Source of the DNA: Anaerosporobacter mobilis DSM 15930 | GTDB lineage: Bacteria > Bacillota > Clostridia > Lachnospirales > Lachnospiraceae | Length of the DNA: 64,000 nt | Assembly (NCBI RefSeq): GCF_900142955.1 | Contig: NZ_FRCP01000005.1 | Location: 608,633 to 672,632, forward strand | Direction: 5' to 3' | In this document: positions 53,372 through 62,051 of the stretch, piece after piece | Position numbering within the stretch: position 1 is the first letter of the stretch | Layout of the letters: each line of letters begins with the position of its first letter | Made by a program: the position numbers and the translations under genes | Notes under the pieces: model-generated | Told to the model about the DNA's origin: nothing | The model's input: only the letters and a program-made list of their open reading frames with translations | The model's database searches: none

Positions 53372-54208
53372 TTAAAGCAATCTATAAATCCCTTCTAAAT
53401 GCTCTCTAGCACAGACAGCATTTTCTGGTGTTGTGTTCTCTAATGTGGTATGAATGTATGGTTTCTTTTCTTTAATAAAACGAAGTATATTCTCATAATT
53501 CATCATGCCAGTTCCAGCCGCTACCGATTTCATCTTACCTTCCTCTAAGACAAAATCTTTAATATGAACTACCGCCACATCATCACCAAGTAACTCTATT
53601 GCTTCATTGATAATGCCTTCACGTTCCCTGTAGTTACCTTCATATAGTAAGTTAACTGGATCTAAAATGATTTGTAAGTTCGGTGAATTAATTGTATCAA
53701 GAACTTGTCTTGCACGCTTTGGATTGCATACGATATGCTTATATACTGGTTCAATTGCAAAGATGACCCCCATCTTCTGTGCATACTCCACAACCGGTTT
53801 TAGATTCGTGATAAATGTTTGAAGAGCCTCCTCTGTATGGCAGGCTGGTTCATATTCATATGCAGTATTCGGAGCACCGGTTTCCGTTCCTACTACTCCA
53901 CAACCAAGATGTGTGGCAAACCTAATATTGGCAAGATACCGTTCTTTAATCTTCTCTAACTGTTCTTGATCCGGATTCGCTAGATTAAGGTAACATCCAA
54001 GAACTGCTATATCAATTCCCGCCTTAGCAAACATGTTCTTAAGATACATTGCATATCCCGGTGTTAGTGCACTATTGTCTATCGTGTTTTCACGTATTAC
54101 CTTTGATAACGCAAGATGGCCACAAACAAAACCTTGCTTTCTAACTTCCACTAATCGTTCTTCCAAAGGTAATTGCTTTGCATCATGAAGTCTTAATCCT
54201 ATCTGCAT
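53372..54208 (-). CDS. Sugar phosphate isomerase/epimerase-like TIM-barrel protein
   Basis: The 278-residue protein belongs to the xylose-isomerase-like/AP-endonuclease-2 fold family: GLRLHDAKQLPLEERLVEVRK at the start, ATHLGCGVVGTETGAPN, IFAIEPVYKHIVC, IILDPVNLLYEGNY and VHIKDFVLEEGKM with Glu, Asp and His metal ligands. Enzymes of this type isomerise or epimerise keto sugars. Placed between GH28 and uxaB, it probably handles an uronate or keto-uronate, but the exact reaction is unknown. Confidence 0.82.
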   Translation of the reverse strand: MQIGLRLHDAKQLPLEERLVEVRKQGFVCGHLALSKVIRENTIDNSALTPGYAMYLKNMFAKAGIDIAVLGCYLNLANPDQEQLEKIKERYLANIRFATHLGCGVVGTETGAPNTAYEYEPACHTEEALQTFITNLKPVVEYAQKMGVIFAIEPVYKHIVCNPKRARQVLDTINSPNLQIILDPVNLLYEGNYREREGIINEAIELLGDDVAVVHIKDFVLEEGKMKSVAAGTGMMNYENILRFIKEKKPYIHTTLENTTPENAVCAREHLEGIYRLL

Positions 54209-54251
54209 ACTCTCCCTCTTTCCTCTTTTTCACTGGTTCCTACGTACCGTA

Positions 54252-54379
54252 TTCACTACGTTCAATCCCAATCAAAACTAGACTCAAGAAATTACTGCGT
54301 AATTTCCCTCGTTAGATTATGACTCCTTCGGAGTAGGTATTTCACTACGTTCAATCCCTTAAAGTAGCTTCGCTACTTT
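54252..54379. repeat. Cluster of mini-palindromes and an 18-bp direct repeat
   Basis: TTCACTACGTTCAATCCC occurs at 54252-54269 and again at 54341-54358. Between and beside the copies are three perfect tight hairpins: GAAATTAC-TGC-GTAATTTC (54288-54306), ACTCC-TTC-GGAGT (54322-54334) and AAAGTAGC-TTC-GCTACTTT (54361-54379), the last spanning the GH28 stop. Nothing here encodes protein beyond that stop. The region looks like a built-up intercistronic RNA-structure island. Confidence 0.7.
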
Positions 54380-55935
54380 ACATAATCTATATTTAGCAAA
54401 GTCATTGCTTCTCCATCTTGACCAGCGATTACAACATTCTCAATACTCATCTTCTCAATGTTGTTTGCATAGATTCCTAATTTAGAGCAAGGTTCAATAC
54501 CATTCATCATGGCAGGTACATCTTTCCTTGGATTCTTGGCATAAGTAACCGATATATTCTTCATCTCTATAAATTCAATCTTCTTCTCTGGTAATCCGTA
54601 GAAGTACGCTGCCGCAACATGACAATCCTTACAAGTAATATTACGAAATGCAAGATGTTTAATAAGTGGAGTTCTCTCATCCACTGGGTGATATTCTTTG
54701 GATTGTACATACTCTGTTCTTCCATCTGGATCACAGAAATAGAAGGCATTGACAACAAACGGAGTCATCACGTTATCCATATGAATATTCTCAAATACAA
54801 TTTCATCAAGAATTGCATCCTTACCACGACCTCTTCTTGTTTTAATTCGAAGCCCTCGATCCGTATGACGGAAGATACAATCCTTAACAATCACATTATT
54901 CACACCACCAGCCATTTCACTACCGATTGTTACTGCTCCATGACCATTTTCCATTAAGCATTGACGGATTGTGATATTCTTAGAAGGTCTTTTATGTTTT
55001 CTACCCATGTAGATTTTTCCTGATTTAAGCGCGATACAGTCATCGCCTAATGTAAATCTAACACCTACGATATCTACATTCTGACAAGACTCTGGATCTA
55101 ATCCGTCTGTATTCGGTGAGTTATGTGGGTTTTCTACAGCAACATCATAGAAGCCTATATTATCACTAAAGTACGGGTGTAATGTCCACGCTGGACTGTT
55201 CCTAAATAATAATCCTTGTAAGATTACATTCTTACAATGATTGATAAAGAATAATCTTGGTCGAAACGCTCCACGCATAACCTTTTCATTAAACCACCAA
55301 TTATCTTTACTTGAATTTCCTTCAATAATTCCCTGTCCATAGATAATTACATTCTCAACATTCACTCCTGTAATAATACCTGAATACATAATCAAGGGAT
55401 TACCTTCCCAAGTCCCTAGGTTATATTCCTCTTCTTCATCAAAACTCTCAATTAAACCAGGGAATGTAGGAAAATGATCACGGTCTGTATCAGCCGATAA
55501 CATTGCATCCTTAGCAAATTCTATTCGTAAATCACTCTTTAAGAAGATACTAGTTACCTTATAGGTTCCTTTTGGAAAATAAACACGACTATCCCTTGGA
55601 CAAGCCATAATTGCTGCTTGTATATAGGTCGTATCATCTTGAATACCGTCGCCTTTCGCACCAAACTTCGTTACATCAAGCGTTACAAATTCGTAATCTG
55701 TGTGAAATACATCTTCTGCTAGCACTACACTATCACATCTAATTTGCACTTGATAATCAGTATCTGGCCATAGGCCATAGATACTTGTAATAACTCTATT
55801 CGTACTACATCTATATTCACCATTCACAAAAATCTCATACGTTTTCTTTGTCTCGTAAACTTCATTATCGTTAATCTCCAAAACAACGTTTCTTGCAGTT
55901 TTCATAAGAATCTTAAGATTCATCCCCGTATTCAC
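54373..55935 (-). CDS. Polygalacturonase, GH28 (exo-type, intracellular)
   Basis: The GTG at 55935 is chosen because GGAG lies six bases upstream; GTG 55947 and ATG 55923 are alternatives. The 520-residue protein has a short N-terminal fibronectin-like domain (to about residue 90) and a parallel beta-helix with the GH28 signatures NTDGLDPES, GDDCIALKSG, GHGAVTIGSEMAGG and RIKTRRGRG. The DD and H residues are the catalytic set. There is no signal peptide, so it would trim imported oligogalacturonides to galacturonate. It follows the permease genes and precedes the uronate pathway genes in one operon. Confidence 0.92.
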   Translation of the reverse strand: MNTGMNLKILMKTARNVVLEINDNEVYETKKTYEIFVNGEYRCSTNRVITSIYGLWPDTDYQVQIRCDSVVLAEDVFHTDYEFVTLDVTKFGAKGDGIQDDTTYIQAAIMACPRDSRVYFPKGTYKVTSIFLKSDLRIEFAKDAMLSADTDRDHFPTFPGLIESFDEEEEYNLGTWEGNPLIMYSGIITGVNVENVIIYGQGIIEGNSSKDNWWFNEKVMRGAFRPRLFFINHCKNVILQGLLFRNSPAWTLHPYFSDNIGFYDVAVENPHNSPNTDGLDPESCQNVDIVGVRFTLGDDCIALKSGKIYMGRKHKRPSKNITIRQCLMENGHGAVTIGSEMAGGVNNVIVKDCIFRHTDRGLRIKTRRGRGKDAILDEIVFENIHMDNVMTPFVVNAFYFCDPDGRTEYVQSKEYHPVDERTPLIKHLAFRNITCKDCHVAAAYFYGLPEKKIEFIEMKNISVTYAKNPRKDVPAMMNGIEPCSKLGIYANNIEKMSIENVVIAGQDGEAMTLLNIDYVK

Positions 55936-55985
55936 CGTCCTCTCCACTATACTTCTTTCTTGCTACTGTTCCGATACACCTTGTT

Positions 55986-56034
55986 TATGAAAACAGACTG
56001 CCAAATCTTATATATTCAGCAGCCTGTTTTCATA
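55986..56034 (-). other. Intercistronic stem-loop between permease and GH28 genes
   Basis: TATGAAAACAG (55986-55996) and CTGTTTTCATA (56024-56034) pair, with an inner CTGC/GCAG pairing. It lies in the 134-bp gap between the transporter and the enzyme part of the operon. Without a clear U-tract it could attenuate or protect transcripts. Confidence 0.6.
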
Positions 56035-56081
56035 CTATATTATTACCACCTTAGGCCGACTGGCAAAAGATAAACGGTTTC

Positions 56082-56939
56082 TTATCCTTTTACACCACCA
56101 GCTGTGATACCATCAACAAACGTACTTTGTGCACAGAAGAATACGATAAGTGAAGGTACAATGGAAATTAATGAAACGGCTAATACTCTGTTCCATTGGA
56201 ATCCATTATCCGCATCCATGGATAATTTAACGAAGTATGCTGCTGGATAACGAGATGGTGTTTGTACATAAAGCAATGGTCCCATGAAATCATTCGATGA
56301 CCACATAAATTGGAATAACGCACAAGATACGATTGCTGGTTTAAGCATTGGTACAATTACTTTGACTAATGTCTGCACTACGTTACAACCATCAATTTTT
56401 GCTGCTTCTTCCAATTCTACTGGTACATTACGTAAGAATTGAATTAACATGAATACGAAATATGTATCAATTGCAAAAAGTGTTGGTACAATAATAGGTA
56501 GGTATAAAGGTGAGTCTACCCAACCTAACTTGTTGAAAAGGATAAATTGTGGTACATTCAATACTACTTGAGGTAAGAAAAGTGTTCCCATCAAAACAGA
56601 AAATAAGAAATTTCTACCTTTGAATTTGAATCTACCAAAACCATACGCTGTAATAACAGATGAAATTATTGTAAAGATTACTTTAGGCAAAACATATGAA
56701 TATGTATTAATTAATGATTTAATTAAGTTTATATCTCCACCAAAACCTTGGAACGCTTTTTTGTATCCTTCTAAAGTAGGTTCCTTTGCAATTAAACCAA
56801 TGCCTGAAAAGATTTCATTATTACTTTTAAATGTTGCACTTATCATCCACAACAATGGATAAACCATGAAAACCCCAACAAAGATTAGTACTGTGTATTT
56901 TAAAATGGTAGATACTATTTTTTTTGTTTTTAATGTCAT
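56082..56939 (-). CDS. Sugar ABC transporter permease, MalG type
   Basis: A 285-residue permease with six helices, the EAA loop EEAAKIDGCNVVQTLVKVIVP (residues about 176-196) and the C-terminal STFVDGITAGGVKG typical of CUT1 MalG-side subunits. It follows the partner permease by 6 bp; GGGAGGTAGAAGATA precedes the ATG. Together with the binding protein at 59182 it should import pectin-derived oligogalacturonides. No ATPase gene is present in the operon. Confidence 0.92.
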   Translation of the reverse strand: MTLKTKKIVSTILKYTVLIFVGVFMVYPLLWMISATFKSNNEIFSGIGLIAKEPTLEGYKKAFQGFGGDINLIKSLINTYSYVLPKVIFTIISSVITAYGFGRFKFKGRNFLFSVLMGTLFLPQVVLNVPQFILFNKLGWVDSPLYLPIIVPTLFAIDTYFVFMLIQFLRNVPVELEEAAKIDGCNVVQTLVKVIVPMLKPAIVSCALFQFMWSSNDFMGPLLYVQTPSRYPAAYFVKLSMDADNGFQWNRVLAVSLISIVPSLIVFFCAQSTFVDGITAGGVKG

Positions 56940-56945
56940 TATCTT

Positions 56946-57884
56946 CTACCTCCCATCCTCATCGCTATAGTATACCCAGTGTTTTTGACTCCAGAATGCG
57001 ATTCCTGTAAGAACCATTACGATGATGAACATTACCCATGCCATAGCACTTGCAAGACCCATCTCATGTGACTGGAAGGCACTGTTATAAACTAATAACG
57101 ACATTAATGTCGTAGAGTTTCTTGGACCACCATGCGTGATGATATAAGGTCCATTAAATTCTTGGAATGCTTGACATAATTGAGTTACTAAGTTATAGAA
57201 AATAACTGGTGTAATCATAGGTACCGTAATTTTGAAGAATTGTCTCCATTTGCCTGCACCGTCAATAGATGCAGCTTCATATAATTCAGCTGGAACATTC
57301 TTAAGCGCTGCAAGGAATATAACCATCGCAGACCCAAACTGCCATACACGAAGTAAACAAATAATTACCAAAGCGTATTTAGGATCGCTTAACCAATGAG
57401 GACCTTCAACACCGAAGAAACCTAACATCGTGTTTACCAAACCGTCATCTCTAAAGATAGCTTTCCATAATACCGCGATAGCTACAGATCCACCAAGGAT
57501 AGATGGTATATAATAAGCGGTACGGAATAAATTAACGCCTTTAATTTTAAAATTTAAGATATACGCAATGAATAACGCAGCAGTTAATTTTAATGGCACT
57601 GTGATAAAGGAATACTTAAAGGTAACTCTTAATGCTTTAAGGATTTTGTCAGAAGTAAAGATCTCCTTATAGTTCATAAATCCTGTCTCATGGATACCAG
57701 TAAATAAATGAAAATCAGTAAAACTGTATACCAAGGAAGAAGCGAATGGATATAAACGGAAAACTAAAAATCCAATCAACCATGGTAGTATAAAGAAAAA
57801 ACCTAAATTATTCTGAAATGTTTTCTTCAATGAAAATTTCTGCTTTGGTACAAAAACTGCTGAATTTACTGCATTCTTTGCCAT
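56946..57884 (-). CDS. Sugar ABC transporter permease, MalF type
   Basis: The 312-residue permease starts with a basic cytoplasmic stretch (PKQKFSLKKTFQNN) and has six helices, the EAA loop ELYEAASIDGAGKWRQFFKI and the segment IITHGGPRNSTTLM. It forms a heterodimer with the 56082 product. It lies 27 bp after the GH105 gene in the same operon, an order (binding protein, GH105, permeases) that ties the channel to unsaturated pectin oligomers. Confidence 0.92.
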   Translation of the reverse strand: MAKNAVNSAVFVPKQKFSLKKTFQNNLGFFFILPWLIGFLVFRLYPFASSLVYSFTDFHLFTGIHETGFMNYKEIFTSDKILKALRVTFKYSFITVPLKLTAALFIAYILNFKIKGVNLFRTAYYIPSILGGSVAIAVLWKAIFRDDGLVNTMLGFFGVEGPHWLSDPKYALVIICLLRVWQFGSAMVIFLAALKNVPAELYEAASIDGAGKWRQFFKITVPMITPVIFYNLVTQLCQAFQEFNGPYIITHGGPRNSTTLMSLLVYNSAFQSHEMGLASAMAWVMFIIVMVLTGIAFWSQKHWVYYSDEDGR

Positions 57885-57911
57885 ATAATTTTTTCCTCTC
57901 TTTCTGATGTA

Positions 57912-58997
57912 TTACTTCGTCATTAGACTTAAGGCATACGCCATCATAAATGGACCTACTCCTTTAGGGTCGTCTACTGTTACTTCTTCAGACAAATAAT
58001 ACTCGGTACTTCCATCTCTTTGATTGTCAGGTCCTAGACCTGCAGATAAACAGATATCCGTTAATACACTTGTACCGTCCTTTGTGGCAAGTTTATTTGC
58101 TATAACACTTGCTAAAATTTCTTCTGCTCGTTTCTTATATTTTTCTTCTGAAAGTACACCGAGGCGACAACCCTTTAGAATTGCATATGCAATCATAGAA
58201 GATCCTGATGTTTCCGTATAATTGCCTTCTACATCACTTCTATCTATTATCTGATAAAACATCTTATTGTCTTTGTCCTGATACTGCAAAATACCTTTAA
58301 CAGCTTCCTTGAACAAACCTTCTAGCGTTTTAAAAGCTTCAAAAATCTCAATCGACATAACATCTATTGTATCGATTAAGGACATGAGATACCACCCCAT
58401 GGAACGTAACCAAAAACTCTTTGACAACCCAGTTTCTTTATCCGCCCATTCTTGACTCCTTGATTCATCATAAGCATGATAATAGAGTTGCTTCTTATCA
58501 TCAAATATATATTTTCTGACATTTGTATATTGTTTTATTATGTCAGAATAATTTTCCTTTTTATTAAATACAGTTTCATATTCCATGTAAAATGGCAAAG
58601 CCATATACAGCCCATCTAACCATATTTGATTTGGATAAATCTTCTTATGCCAGAAGTTCCCACTTTCCGTTCTTGGTTGACTTCTAAGCTGTTTCATAAT
58701 ATATTCAATAGCTCTATAGTATTTATCTTCCTTTGTCTCCTTATATAAGAAGAAAAAAATCTTGCCCGCATTCATACTGTCTAAACTATTCTTGTCTTTC
58801 TCATAATTAACAATCGTTCCGTCCTCAGTAACAAACGAATCAACATAATCTGTAATAAATTTCTTGTAAAACTCGTCTTTCGTTGCTTCATACATTTGTT
58901 TGCAACCGATAAGTATACAGCCATCTTCATAGTTCCAATACTCTTTATAATTATGGTAATTTGATAGATACTCTTTTATATAATTCATTACTTGCAT
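57912..58997 (-). CDS. Unsaturated rhamnogalacturonyl/glucuronyl hydrolase, GH105
   Basis: The 361-residue (alpha/alpha)6-barrel enzyme has the catalytic-Asp segment QIWLDGLYMALPFYMEYE, LRSMGWYLMSLIDTID and SGSSMIAYAILKG. AGGAGAGAGTC precedes ATG 58997. It removes the terminal 4,5-unsaturated uronate from lyase products inside the cell. It is placed between the binding-protein and permease genes of the pectin operon. It is a diverged paralogue of the GH105 gene at 19941, with which it shares most motifs, perhaps with a different chain-length or backbone preference. Confidence 0.92.
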   Translation of the reverse strand: MQVMNYIKEYLSNYHNYKEYWNYEDGCILIGCKQMYEATKDEFYKKFITDYVDSFVTEDGTIVNYEKDKNSLDSMNAGKIFFFLYKETKEDKYYRAIEYIMKQLRSQPRTESGNFWHKKIYPNQIWLDGLYMALPFYMEYETVFNKKENYSDIIKQYTNVRKYIFDDKKQLYYHAYDESRSQEWADKETGLSKSFWLRSMGWYLMSLIDTIDVMSIEIFEAFKTLEGLFKEAVKGILQYQDKDNKMFYQIIDRSDVEGNYTETSGSSMIAYAILKGCRLGVLSEEKYKKRAEEILASVIANKLATKDGTSVLTDICLSAGLGPDNQRDGSTEYYLSEEVTVDDPKGVGPFMMAYALSLMTK

Positions 58998-59066
58998 GAC
59001 TCTCTCCTGTTCAACTTATTCATGCAATAGAACACATTGCATCGAACGCTCTATCGTCATGAATTA

Positions 59067-59090
59067 GGGGATATCCGAAAGGATATCCCC
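59067..59090 (-). other. GC-rich intercistronic stem-loop after the pectin binding-protein gene
   Basis: GGGGATATCC (59067-59076), loop GAAA, GGATATCCCC (59081-59090) form a very stable 10-bp stem in an AT-rich region, 92 bp after the binding-protein stop. No U-tract follows on the minus strand. It matches the position of the 3796-3832 hairpin in the other importer operon. Confidence 0.75.
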
Positions 59091-59181
59091 CTTCTCCTTT
59101 ATTCATATAACATGTTATCCAAATTACTTCATGACGATGATAACACCATAAATTAACATGAATTTTAGGAAGTGCTACTAA

Positions 59182-60540
59182 TTATTTACCAAGTACTTCG
59201 TTAATACCATCAGCAAGAACTTGAGAAGCTTTAGCGGAATCATATTCCCCGTAGCTTAAACCTTGGAAAGCATCATAATATGTACCATCAGTACCTTTAA
59301 GTTTAGCATCTTCGAATGTTGGATCTAATGCGAATCCTGTCCAAGCTATGATCTTTGAGTTTGCTTCTGCTACTGTAGCATCTAATAAGTTATTATTTTG
59401 ACAATACGCTAATGCACTTGCACTTAGAGGAATACCTCTTTGTGACCCCATGATTGCAACACCTTCATCTTCATTTAATAAGAAGTTGATTAATCTTGCA
59501 CATTGTTCTGGATATTTTGTATCTTTAGAAATAGCAAATGCTAAAGATACTTTAGAGAATCCACCTTGGTATTCTCCCATATCTTTGAAATAGTCACCAA
59601 CTACAAATTCTTGTCCTTCATTTAAGGCATCTCTGAATTTAGTTGCTGAAGAATCCCACTCAAAGATACCAGCGTAAGTTCCTTCCATCCATTTAGGGTT
59701 TTTATCAAGTGATTCAGCACCATCACCTAAGATAGTTTGAATGGATGGTGTTACATGTGCATCTTCTAATGATTGAATAAAGTCAATACCAGTTTGGATT
59801 TCTTCGTTCGTGTAATTTAAAGTACCATTTTCAACCCAGTTTTTACCGTAAACTGATTCTAAGTAATAAACCATAAGAATCATTCTATCGTATTCACCAA
59901 GAGCTAATGGATAATAGTCATCGCCAAGAGTATCTTTGAAAGTTTGACCAGCAGTTTTTAATTCTTCTAATGAAGTAGGAACAGCAATGCCTGCTTTGTC
60001 AAAAGTAGATTTATTGAAGTAGAAGATTCTACCCGTCATAGAAACAGGTACCGCTTGAAGAGAATCAGCTACAACACATTGATCTAGAGCAGCTTGTGAA
60101 AATTTAGACAAATCCAACGTGTCTTTTACTTCGTTTAAGTCTAAGAAAGCGCTTCCATCTGAACTGAAGGAAGTAATCCAGTTCCAGTTAATTTGATTAA
60201 CATCTGCTGCCGTTTTTGAGAAAAATGCTGTTGACATCTTATCTTCCCAACCAGTCCATGCACCGTAATCCATCTCAACTTTAATATCCTGATTTAATTC
60301 CATAAACTTGTTAACTGCATCGATTGTCGCAGTATGTCTTTCGTCTCCACCCCACCAAGATAATTTAATTGTTACTTGATCTTTCGATCCTTCTGTTGTT
60401 GTTCCTTCTGTTGTTGTTTCTGTCGTCCCCTCTTCTTTTGTTGTTGTGTTAGAAGACGAATTCTTTTTGCCACATGCAGCTAAAGATAATACCATAGTAC
60501 ATGCTAAGCAAAGTGCTACAACCTTTTTGAATTTTTTCAT
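59182..60540 (-). CDS. Extracellular pectin-oligomer-binding lipoprotein of an ABC importer
   Basis: The 452-residue protein starts MKKFKKVVALCLACTMVL and has the lipobox LSLAAC (Cys22), then a Ser/Thr/Glu linker with TTEG repeats (residues about 26-50) and a family 1 binding fold beginning VTIKLSWWGGDERHTA. ATAAGGAGAGGGCTTT precedes the ATG. It is the first gene of the pectin operon and is repressed in all likelihood by the divergent LacI protein through the operator at 60651. The ligand is inferred to be an oligogalacturonide from the operon's enzymes. Confidence 0.94.
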   Translation of the reverse strand: MKKFKKVVALCLACTMVLSLAACGKKNSSSNTTTKEEGTTETTTEGTTTEGSKDQVTIKLSWWGGDERHTATIDAVNKFMELNQDIKVEMDYGAWTGWEDKMSTAFFSKTAADVNQINWNWITSFSSDGSAFLDLNEVKDTLDLSKFSQAALDQCVVADSLQAVPVSMTGRIFYFNKSTFDKAGIAVPTSLEELKTAGQTFKDTLGDDYYPLALGEYDRMILMVYYLESVYGKNWVENGTLNYTNEEIQTGIDFIQSLEDAHVTPSIQTILGDGAESLDKNPKWMEGTYAGIFEWDSSATKFRDALNEGQEFVVGDYFKDMGEYQGGFSKVSLAFAISKDTKYPEQCARLINFLLNEDEGVAIMGSQRGIPLSASALAYCQNNNLLDATVAEANSKIIAWTGFALDPTFEDAKLKGTDGTYYDAFQGLSYGEYDSAKASQVLADGINEVLGK

Positions 60541-60650
60541 AAAGCCCTCTCCTTATTTTCTGATTTTCTTGATTTAGCTATTACTTTTTTACACCTTCAT
60601 AAAAACCAAACCGCTTCTTACAGGCACTCTGTAAGCTATATGTAACATTT

Positions 60651-60697
60651 ATGTAAGTGCTTACATTGATATTACAATATTTTAATGAATTAGTCAA
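60651..60697 (-). promoter_or_regulatory. Pectin operon promoter with LacI-type operator
   Basis: On the minus strand TTGACT (60692-60697), 17 bp, TAATAT (60669-60674) form the promoter. The operator ATGTAAGTGCTTACAT (60651-60666) covers the expected start site. The same 16-mer, reverse-complemented, is found at 21108-21123 in front of the second GH105 gene. A second, one-mismatch site lies at 60834-60847. Confidence 0.82.
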
Positions 60698-60833
60698 TAC
60701 TCTTTTTTATTTTTATTGTTACTTTTATCTATTTACTATCATTTGCATGTGTTTTTTTTGTATATTATTATTCTATCACTGTAAAATTAATACTTGTAAC
60801 AATGTATATTATCATTTATAATAGTAATATAGT

Positions 60834-60847
60834 TGAAAGCACTTACA
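60834..60847. promoter_or_regulatory. Second LacI-type operator upstream of the regulator gene
   Basis: TGAAAGCACTTACA differs by one base from the core of the 60651 and 21108 operators. It lies 182 bp from the 60651 site and upstream of the regulator's TTCCCA-N17-TATAAT promoter (60900-60928), so it could serve autoregulation or DNA looping. Confidence 0.65.
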
Positions 60848-60973
60848 TATAATATGTCTAATATTATATCAAATTTCAGATAAATCAATACAGCAACTAT
60901 TCCCACTTATAATTAAGTATAGTATAATGAATATGCTTTCCATTAAATTAATGTTGCGAGAGAGGTACAAATA

Positions 60974-61975
60974 ATGAATATATACGACATTTCACAGAAG
61001 GCTGGTGTTTCCATTGCTACTGTATCTAGAGTTATCAATGGTAATACTAATGTAAGCGAAAAAACACGACAAAAAGTAATGGCTATTATAGAACAATATG
61101 ATTATACCCCCAATGCATTCGCTCGAGGATTAGGACTTAATACCATGCAAACAATTGGTATTCTATGCGCAGATTCGTCCGATCCTTATCTTGCAAGTGC
61201 TATTTTCTACTTAGAACAAATGCTACATAAGGAACAATACGACTCACTGCTTTGCTGTACTGGATACGACCAAGCAGACAAAGAGAAATATCTGAACCTA
61301 TTATTATCAAAAAAGGTAGACAGCGTCGTTCTTGTCGGTTCAAACTTCGTTGAAACCGAGGAAGAAAAGAATCAATATATTATTGAAGCCGCTAAAACTA
61401 TTCCTATTATGTTATTAAACGGTGCGATTGATGCCCCTAATATTTACAGTTCACTATGTGATGATTATCATGCCACTTTCCAAGTTACACAACAACTACT
61501 TGAATCCGATCACAAGGAAATCCTTTACCTATATAACTCTAATTCTTATAGTGGTAAGAAAAAATTAAAAGGCTTTTACGACGCTCATTCCTCAATGAAC
61601 ATTAAGATTAATGATTCACATGTGCAGTATTTTGTTGGTGATATTCACGAAACCAGAGATTTCTTAATAAATTTAAAAAAGAAAGGTCTTACCTTTAATT
61701 CTATCATTACTGCAGATGATAATTTAGCCGTCGGCGCAATAAAATATGCTAAACTACAAGGAATTTCGGTACCAGATGAATTATCTATCATTGGATATAA
61801 TAATTCCATCATTGCTACTTGTTGCGATCCGGAACTCTCTTCTATTGATAACAAGCTAGAAACAGTCTGCAAAAACTGTGTTTCCACTTTAATGAATATA
61901 TTCAGTGGTAATTCTGTTCCATTTAGATCTGTCTTTTCAGCTGAATTAGTTTCAAGAGAAACCACCAAATTCTAA
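60974..61975 (+). CDS. LacI family repressor of pectin genes
   Basis: The 333-residue protein has an N-terminal LacI helix-turn-helix (NIYDISQKAGVSIATVSRVI, residues 2-21, then the hinge YDYTPNAFARGL) and a periplasmic-binding-protein-like sensor domain with IGILCADSSDPYLAS and SIITADDNLAVGAIKYAKLQG. GAGAGAGGTACAAATA precedes the ATG. It is divergent from the pectin operon and its operators flank both starts. The inducer is probably a pathway intermediate such as a digalacturonide or keto-uronate; that is inference. Confidence 0.93.
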   Translation: MNIYDISQKAGVSIATVSRVINGNTNVSEKTRQKVMAIIEQYDYTPNAFARGLGLNTMQTIGILCADSSDPYLASAIFYLEQMLHKEQYDSLLCCTGYDQADKEKYLNLLLSKKVDSVVLVGSNFVETEEEKNQYIIEAAKTIPIMLLNGAIDAPNIYSSLCDDYHATFQVTQQLLESDHKEILYLYNSNSYSGKKKLKGFYDAHSSMNIKINDSHVQYFVGDIHETRDFLINLKKKGLTFNSIITADDNLAVGAIKYAKLQGISVPDELSIIGYNNSIIATCCDPELSSIDNKLETVCKNCVSTLMNIFSGNSVPFRSVFSAELVSRETTKF

Positions 61976-61980
61976 TCATT

Positions 61981-62030
61981 TCAATCAAAAAAACAACAAT
62001 CATTCCTATGATTGTTGTTTTTTTGATTGA
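61981..62030. terminator. Strong bidirectional terminator
   Basis: A perfect 22-bp stem (61981-62002 and 62009-62030) with a six-base loop contains an A run in one arm and a T run in the other, between the convergent LacI and MATE genes. Core arm sequence is AAAAAAACAACAATCA. Confidence 0.9.
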
Positions 62031-62051
62031 TTATTTTTTATGAATAGATTA

